DNA of 64,000 nt, from positions 248,001 to 312,000 of the forward strand of contig NZ_VTOJ01000001.1 in NCBI RefSeq assembly GCF_009176545.1, written 5' to 3'. The stretch's first letter is position 1. Every line of letters begins with the position of its first letter. Under the pieces are notes generated by a model. The model had not been told where the DNA came from and did no database searches. It was given only the letters and a program-made list of their open reading frames with translations. The translations under genes were made by a program, and so were the position numbers. Shown here piece after piece: positions 59,140-64,000 of this stretch. Origin of the DNA: Salinigranum salinum. GTDB taxonomy: Archaea > Halobacteriota > Halobacteria > Halobacteriales > Haloferacaceae.

Positions 59140-62010
59140 TCAGAAACGGACCTCGAATCGAGCGCCGCCGTCGTGCCCCTCTGTGACCGCGAGCGACCAG
59201 CCGTGGGCCTCGACGATGCCCTTCACGATGGCCAGCCCGTAGCCGATTCCGTCGTCACTCGTCGTCTCCCCGGCCGCCAACACCGCCGTCCGCTCGTCCG
59301 GTTCGATTCCGGGCCCGTCGTCCGAGACGGCGACCCCCGTGACCGTGTCGCCCTCGGCGTCGTCGGCCGACTCGAGCGCCTCGACGCGAACCGTTACGTC
59401 CGTGCCGCCGTGTTCGACGGCGTTCCGGAACAGGTTCTCGAACAGGGCGAGCAGTCGACTCTCGTCCCCGTCCGCGGGCAACGATTCGGGCAGGTCGAGC
59501 GTCGCGTCCGCCGTCTCGACGCCCGCCCACGCCTGTTTCGCGACCGTGGCGAGGTCGAGCGCCGTCGTCTCGCCCACGACCTGTCCCTTCCGGGCCAGCG
59601 ACAGGAGGTCCTCGACGAGTCGGTCCATCCGGTCGAGCGACTCCGCGACCCGCTCGAACGCCTCGGGGTCGCCGCTCTCGGCCGCGAGCTCGAGGTAGCC
59701 CGAGGCGATCGACAGCGGGTTGCGGAGGTCGTGCGAGACGATGTTGGCGAACTCCTCGAGCCGTTCGTTCTGTCGACGCAGCTCCCGTTCGCGCTCCCGA
59801 CGCGCCGTGATATCGGTGTAGATGGCGAAGCCGGCGACGTTCTCGCGACCGAGTTCGAGCGGGACCACCTGCAGAATGAACGCCCGGACGCCGTCGGTGG
59901 TCCGCCGTCGACACTCGGTTCGGATGCTCTCTCCCCGCTTGAGACGGGTGTTCAGCGCCGCGGCGTTCCGCTCGGTCTCGTCGTCTGGCGGGACGATGTA
60001 CTCGTCGAGGTTCTCGCCGACGAGTTCCGCCTCGTCGAAGCCGAAGACGCGCTCGAACGCCGGGTTCACCGCCCGGACGTACGGTTCGTCGTCGACCAGT
60101 TCGTACGAGACGGCGGCGTCGGGGACGTTCTCGAACAGGGCACCGAGCCGGTCTCGCTCCTCGCGCAGTTCCGTCTCGGCGCGGAGGCGCTCGCGGGTCG
60201 CCGTGACGTGCGAGGCGAGCAGTTCGGCGAGCTCGAGGTCGAACTCGTCGAACGTGTCGGCGTCGCGGGACACAGCCTGGAAGACGGCGTCGTCGCCCAG
60301 GGGGACGCTGATCCCTCCCCCGGAGACCGACTGCGTCGGCTCGGCGCGGTCGTCCGCCTCGAAGTTCCTGACGAGGAACGACTCGCCGGTCCGGTACGTC
60401 TCGCTCGCGACGCCGTGGTCCAGCGGGAGGGAGTCGACGGGGGCGTGGTCGGGGTGGGTCGCCTGGGCGGCCGGGACGAACCGGTCGCCCTCGACGACGA
60501 GGACGTACGCCGTGTCGAATCCGAGGACGGCGCGGGCGGTCTCGACGCTCTCCTCGTACAGCGCCGCGACGTCGTGACAGCGGACCAGCTGGACCGTGTG
60601 TGCGTGGAGCCGCGCGACCCGCTCGCGCTGGTCGCCGAGGTCGGCCTCCGCCCGGAGCCGGGAGAACGTCTCGGTGACGTGGCCTGCGAGCAGCTCGGCG
60701 AGTTCGAGGTCGTCCGCGTCGAACGCGCCCTCCTCTTCGGAGACGGCCTGGAAGACGCCGTACTCGCCGAGCGGGACGCTGATACCCGACCGGTACGCCG
60801 GGTGTGACGGGGTGGCGTTAGACCCCTCGACCCGTTCGAGGAGCCGTGACTCGCCCGTCCGGATCGTCTCCCCGGCCAGCCCCTCGGAGACGTCCATCGA
60901 TCGGACCGCGTCCGGTGGTGCGCCCGACGACACCGCGTACGGGACGACGGTGTCACCCTCGCGGACGCCGACGTAGCAGGTGTCGAACGAGAGGATTCGC
61001 TCGGCGAGTTCGACCGCCACCTCGGCCGCGTCGCTCGTGGTCTGGACCGCCGCGAGCGCGGCCGTCCCCTCGTGGAGGCTCTCGACGAGGTCGCGTCGCT
61101 CCGCGATCGCGGCGGCCGAACGGATGCGCGCGAGCGTCCCCTCCGCGTACCGGACGAGCAGTTCCGCCAGGTCGCGGTCGCGCCCGGTGAACGCGTTCGG
61201 CTCGTCCGCGATGACGACGAAGACGCCCTCGCCGCCGAGCGCGACGGCGACGCCCGAGCGGTGGGTCGGACGGACCGGGTCCGCGCGTGGCTCCGCGGCC
61301 GTGTCGCGGACGAGATACGTCGTCCCCGTCTGGTACGTCTGCCCGACGATCCCGTGGTCGATCGGCAACGCCTCGTCGGTCACGTCGCCGACGCCCGCGC
61401 GCTTGACCAGCAGACCGTCCTCGGCGACGGCGATGTAACAGCTGTCGAAGTCGAGCAGGTGGCTCGCGATGTCGACCGTCCGCTCGAACAGCTCCGCCTC
61501 CGTCTCCACCTCGATGAGACTCACGGTCCCCCGGTGGAGCGTTCCCAGCCGGTCGTCCGCGGTCGTCCCCGTCCGATCGTGCGCGGTCGTTCGATCGTCC
61601 GCCACCGTCTCCGCCGTCTCTGCCGTCTCCGCCGTCTCCGCCTCGTCGCTCTCGAAATCCCGGTCACGCCGTCCGACGTGCCAGCGGATCTGGTCGCACA
61701 GCGCCTCGACGTCGCCGGCCCGGGCGTAGCCCGCGAACCCCGCTCGGTCGTTCGCCACGTTGGGACTGGCCGCGTAGAGGATCACGGGCACGGTCCCTCC
61801 GGTCGACGCCGTGCTCGTGGTGTCGTCCTCCCGTGCGGCGTCCGCTCCGACGACGAGACAGTCGACGTCGCCGGCCGGCCGCGAGCCGTCCACGACGGTG
61901 AAGCCGCGGCTGGCGAGCGACTCGGCGGCCTCGGTCGGTTCCGATCCCAGGAGCCGAACGCGACACGGCTCGGGGTCGGGGGTCGTCGGTTGGTCTGTTT
62001 CGTTCGACAC
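59140..62010 (-). CDS. Triple-GAF PAS sensor histidine kinase
   Basis: A soluble kinase of about 956 residues. The N-terminus (about 15-120) resembles a receiver without the phosphoacceptor pattern, followed by an AETAETAETAETV repeat, three GAF domains (about 155-300, 310-450, 460-615; each with a HxGxxxE/QTxxTGxxxLV core), PAS (about 625-735), HisKA (NIVSHDLRNPLSIA) and HATPase_c with an uninterrupted N-box NLFRNAVEHGGTDVTVRV and GIGYGLAIVKGIV. The start is uncertain: GTG 62010 gives SNETDQPTTPDPEP; GTG 62034 adds eight residues. Confidence 0.9.
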   Translation of the reverse strand: MSNETDQPTTPDPEPCRVRLLGSEPTEAAESLASRGFTVVDGSRPAGDVDCLVVGADAAREDDTTSTASTGGTVPVILYAASPNVANDRAGFAGYARAGDVEALCDQIRWHVGRRDRDFESDEAETAETAETAETVADDRTTAHDRTGTTADDRLGTLHRGTVSLIEVETEAELFERTVDIASHLLDFDSCYIAVAEDGLLVKRAGVGDVTDEALPIDHGIVGQTYQTGTTYLVRDTAAEPRADPVRPTHRSGVAVALGGEGVFVVIADEPNAFTGRDRDLAELLVRYAEGTLARIRSAAAIAERRDLVESLHEGTAALAAVQTTSDAAEVAVELAERILSFDTCYVGVREGDTVVPYAVSSGAPPDAVRSMDVSEGLAGETIRTGESRLLERVEGSNATPSHPAYRSGISVPLGEYGVFQAVSEEEGAFDADDLELAELLAGHVTETFSRLRAEADLGDQRERVARLHAHTVQLVRCHDVAALYEESVETARAVLGFDTAYVLVVEGDRFVPAAQATHPDHAPVDSLPLDHGVASETYRTGESFLVRNFEADDRAEPTQSVSGGGISVPLGDDAVFQAVSRDADTFDEFDLELAELLASHVTATRERLRAETELREERDRLGALFENVPDAAVSYELVDDEPYVRAVNPAFERVFGFDEAELVGENLDEYIVPPDDETERNAAALNTRLKRGESIRTECRRRTTDGVRAFILQVVPLELGRENVAGFAIYTDITARRERERELRRQNERLEEFANIVSHDLRNPLSIASGYLELAAESGDPEAFERVAESLDRMDRLVEDLLSLARKGQVVGETTALDLATVAKQAWAGVETADATLDLPESLPADGDESRLLALFENLFRNAVEHGGTDVTVRVEALESADDAEGDTVTGVAVSDDGPGIEPDERTAVLAAGETTSDDGIGYGLAIVKGIVEAHGWSLAVTEGHDGGARFEVRF

Positions 62011-62206
62011 TGGTCCTCGGTGCACCCCGGTCACGGCCCGGCGGCTTCGCCCTCGTTCGCGTGTTCACGCCACGTTCGCCCAGCGTGCTCACGCCGTGTT
62101 CGGGTGGGGATTCTCCCGTGGACGGTATAGCCGTATCGCCCCTTTATCGCGCGTGAGAACCCGACGTAGCGCCGGTCTCCGTGGTTCGTTCACTGGTCCC
62201 GGAACT

Positions 62207-62213
62207 GTTTTAC
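62207..62213 (+). promoter_or_regulatory. TATA box of alaS
   Basis: GTTTTAC lies 25 nt before the alaS ATG. The 62011-62206 interval holds the divergent promoters of the kinase and alaS and no gene. Confidence 0.5.
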
Positions 62214-62238
62214 CCGGTCCTCGGCCAAGGGAAGGACA

Positions 62239-64000
62239 ATGAGCGAACTCGAAGAGGAGTACCGCCTCGACTACTTCGAGGAGGAGGGCTTCTACCGGAA
62301 ACAGTGCCCGGTGACGGGTGTCTGGTTCTGGACCCGCGACCCCGACCGCGAGACGTGCGGGGAGCCGCCGGCGGACGACTACTCGTTCATCGACAACCCG
62401 GGGTTCGACGAGGAGTACACGCTGGAGGAGATGCGCGAGGTGTTCCTCTCCTTCTTCGAAGAACGGGGCCACGAACGCATCGACCCGTACCCCGTGGCGG
62501 CCAACCGCTGGCGTGACGACGTCCTCCTGACGCAGGCGTCGATCTACGACTTCCAGCCGCTGGTGACGTCGGGGCAGACACCACCGCCCGCCAACCCCCT
62601 CACGATCAGCCAGCCCTGCATCCGGATGCAGGACATCGACAACGTGGGCAAGACCGGGCGGCACACGATGGCGTTCGAGATGATGGCCCACCACGCGTTC
62701 AACACGCGCGAGGAGGCCGCCGACGACTACGCCTACGAGGGCGAGGTGTACTGGAAGAACGAGACGGTCCAGTACTGCGACGAGTTCTTCGAGTCGCTGG
62801 GGGCGAACCTCGAGGAGATCACCTACATCGAAGATCCGTGGGTCGGCGGCGGCAACGCCGGCCCCGCCATCGAGGTCCTCTATCGAGGCGCGGAGCTCGC
62901 CACGCTCGTCTTCATGTCGATGGAGCAGGACCCCGACGGCGAGTACGAGATGAAAGACGGCAACCGGTACTCGAAGATGGACACGTACATCGTCGACACC
63001 GGCTACGGCCTCGAACGCTGGACGTGGGTGTCGCAGGGCACTCCCACCGTGTACGAGGCGGTCTACCCCGAGATGATCGAGTTCCTCAAGGAGAACGCCG
63101 GGATCTCGCTCACCGCCGAAGAGGAGGAACTCGTCCACCGCGCCGCCAAACTGTCGGGGTATCTGGACATCGACGAGATCGACGACCTCCGGGGGGCCCG
63201 TGCCGACGTGGCCGACGAACTCGGCGTCGACGCCGACGAACTCACTGCGCTGTTGAAACCGCTCGAGGAGGTGTACGCCATCGCCGACCACTGCCGCGCG
63301 CTCGCCTACATGTTCGGCGACGGCATCGTCCCCTCGAACGTCGGGACGGGCTACCTCGCGCGGATGGTGCTCCGCCGGACGAAACGCCTGGTCGATTCGG
63401 TGGGCGTGGACGCCCCGCTCGACGAACTGGTCGACATGCAGGCCGAGCGGCTCGGCTACCGGAACCGCGACACGATCCGCGACATCGTCCGCACCGAGGA
63501 GCGCAAGTACCGGGAGACGCTCGAACGTGGCTCCCGGAAGGTGCAGCAGCTGGCCGACGAGTACGCCGGGAGCGACGAACCGATCCCGACGGCGGCACTG
63601 ATCGAACTGTACGACTCCCACGGCATCCAGCCCGACATGGTACGGGAGATCGCCGAGGAACGCGGCGCGTCGGTCGCGGTCCCCGACGACTTCTACTCGC
63701 TCGTCGCCGAGCGCCACGAGGGTGCCGGCGACGCCGAGGCTGCCACGGGGCACGACGACCGCGTCGCGAACCTCCCCGAGACGGAGAAGCTCTACTACGA
63801 GGACCAGGATCGGACCGAGTTCGAGGCGGTCGTCCTCGACGTGTTCGAGCGCGAGTCGGGCTACGACGTCGTGCTCGACCAGACGATGTTCTACCCCGAG
63901 GGCGGCGGGCAGCCCGCGGACCACGGGACGCTCTCGACCGACGACGTCACCGTCGAGGTCGAGGACGTCCAGGTCCACGACGGCGTCGTACTCCACCGAA
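62239..64000 (+). CDS. alaS: Alanyl-tRNA synthetase (3' end beyond window)
   Basis: Charges tRNA-Ala. The frame is open from ATG 62239 to the window edge, about 587 codons of an expected 920 or so. The N-terminus is of the archaeal type ([20 protein letters not shown], with a CxxC-containing insert). Class II catalytic motifs are present: motif 1/2 [20 protein letters not shown] and motif 3 region [15 protein letters not shown]. The tRNA-recognition domain ([35 protein letters not shown]) and the start of the editing domain region ([16 protein letters not shown]) follow. Confidence 0.96.
   Translation, partial: MSELEEEYRLDYFEEEGFYRKQCPVTGVWFWTRDPDRETCGEPPADDYSFIDNPGFDEEYTLEEMREVFLSFFEERGHERIDPYPVAANRWRDDVLLTQASIYDFQPLVTSGQTPPPANPLTISQPCIRMQDIDNVGKTGRHTMAFEMMAHHAFNTREEAADDYAYEGEVYWKNETVQYCDEFFESLGANLEEITYIEDPWVGGGNAGPAIEVLYRGAELATLVFMSMEQDPDGEYEMKDGNRYSKMDTYIVDTGYGLERWTWVSQGTPTVYEAVYPEMIEFLKENAGISLTAEEEELVHRAAKLSGYLDIDEIDDLRGARADVADELGVDADELTALLKPLEEVYAIADHCRALAYMFGDGIVPSNVGTGYLARMVLRRTKRLVDSVGVDAPLDELVDMQAERLGYRNRDTIRDIVRTEERKYRETLERGSRKVQQLADEYAGSDEPIPTAALIELYDSHGIQPDMVREIAEERGASVAVPDDFYSLVAERHEGAGDAEAATGHDDRVANLPETEKLYYEDQDRTEFEAVVLDVFERESGYDVVLDQTMFYPEGGGQPADHGTLSTDDVTVEVEDVQVHDGVVLHR

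Noticed and set aside
1..64000. CRISPR array, transposase or rRNA operon
   Set aside because: I looked for regularly spaced identical repeats, IS-type transposase motifs and rRNA segments and saw none.

Overview
The window is chromosomal DNA from a haloarchaeon (class Halobacteria). The base composition is very GC-rich, the proteins are strongly acidic, promoters look like archaeal TATA boxes about 22-30 nt before starts that often lack a Shine-Dalgarno site, secreted proteins carry twin-arginine signals with lipoboxes, and marker genes fit (rfcS, alaS, a SAMP-type ubiquitin-like protein, a DacZ-type diadenylate cyclase, DUF5305, a 55-residue histone-fold protein). I cannot name the genus. 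No tRNA, rRNA, CRISPR array or transposase was seen.

Layout. 1-1402: end of hisA, then hisB. 1406-8016: an accessory block with a SipW/TasA-like secretion locus (DUF5305 protein, signal peptidase I, secreted TasA-like protein). It is interrupted by two vapBC modules and a decayed second signal-peptidase start, and followed by a membrane-bound HTH regulator overlapping a secreted Asp/Thr-repeat protein. 8146-19788: mostly core genes: ACT-domain regulator, YigZ-type protein, S9 peptidase, upp, small membrane and zinc-ribbon proteins, a DUF389 membrane protein, a CobW-type GTPase and an ArsA/Get3-type ATPase. 20001-33100: CstA transporter, cupin operon, a GMC oxidoreductase with a one-base frameshift plus its Tat partner, DUF5828 protein, a PQQ-propeller lipoprotein, thrC and an SDR protein. 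33305-38082: a sugar-use locus (TrmB regulator, GH13 glucosidase, sugar-binding lipoprotein) with no permease or ATPase genes beside it. 38189-45320: rpiA, APC permease, histone-fold gene, larB, small zinc proteins, GIY-YIG protein and a phosphohexomutase. 45640-62010: three large sensor histidine kinases, with a GNAT gene and its partial duplicate, a methyltransferase, an alcohol dehydrogenase, a triplicated lipoprotein, a CBS protein, samp2, rfcS and dacZ between them. 62239-end: start of alaS.

Main points of interest. (1) A nearly identical 39-bp double-hairpin element sits in frame inside the ATP-binding N-box region of two of the three kinases and is missing from the third. (2) The SAMP2-like protein has two residues after its Gly-Gly tail. 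(3) The signal-peptidase/vapBC region carries clear scars: a truncated paralogue ending at a perfect hairpin, and an antitoxin whose toxin partner has an in-frame amber stop. (4) The sugar locus lacks its transporter membrane subunits. (5) A GNAT gene and its decayed copy flank an accessory membrane protein. Several starts are overlapped by short upstream ORFs (GH13 enzyme and two kinases), and several near-perfect palindromes sit at promoters.
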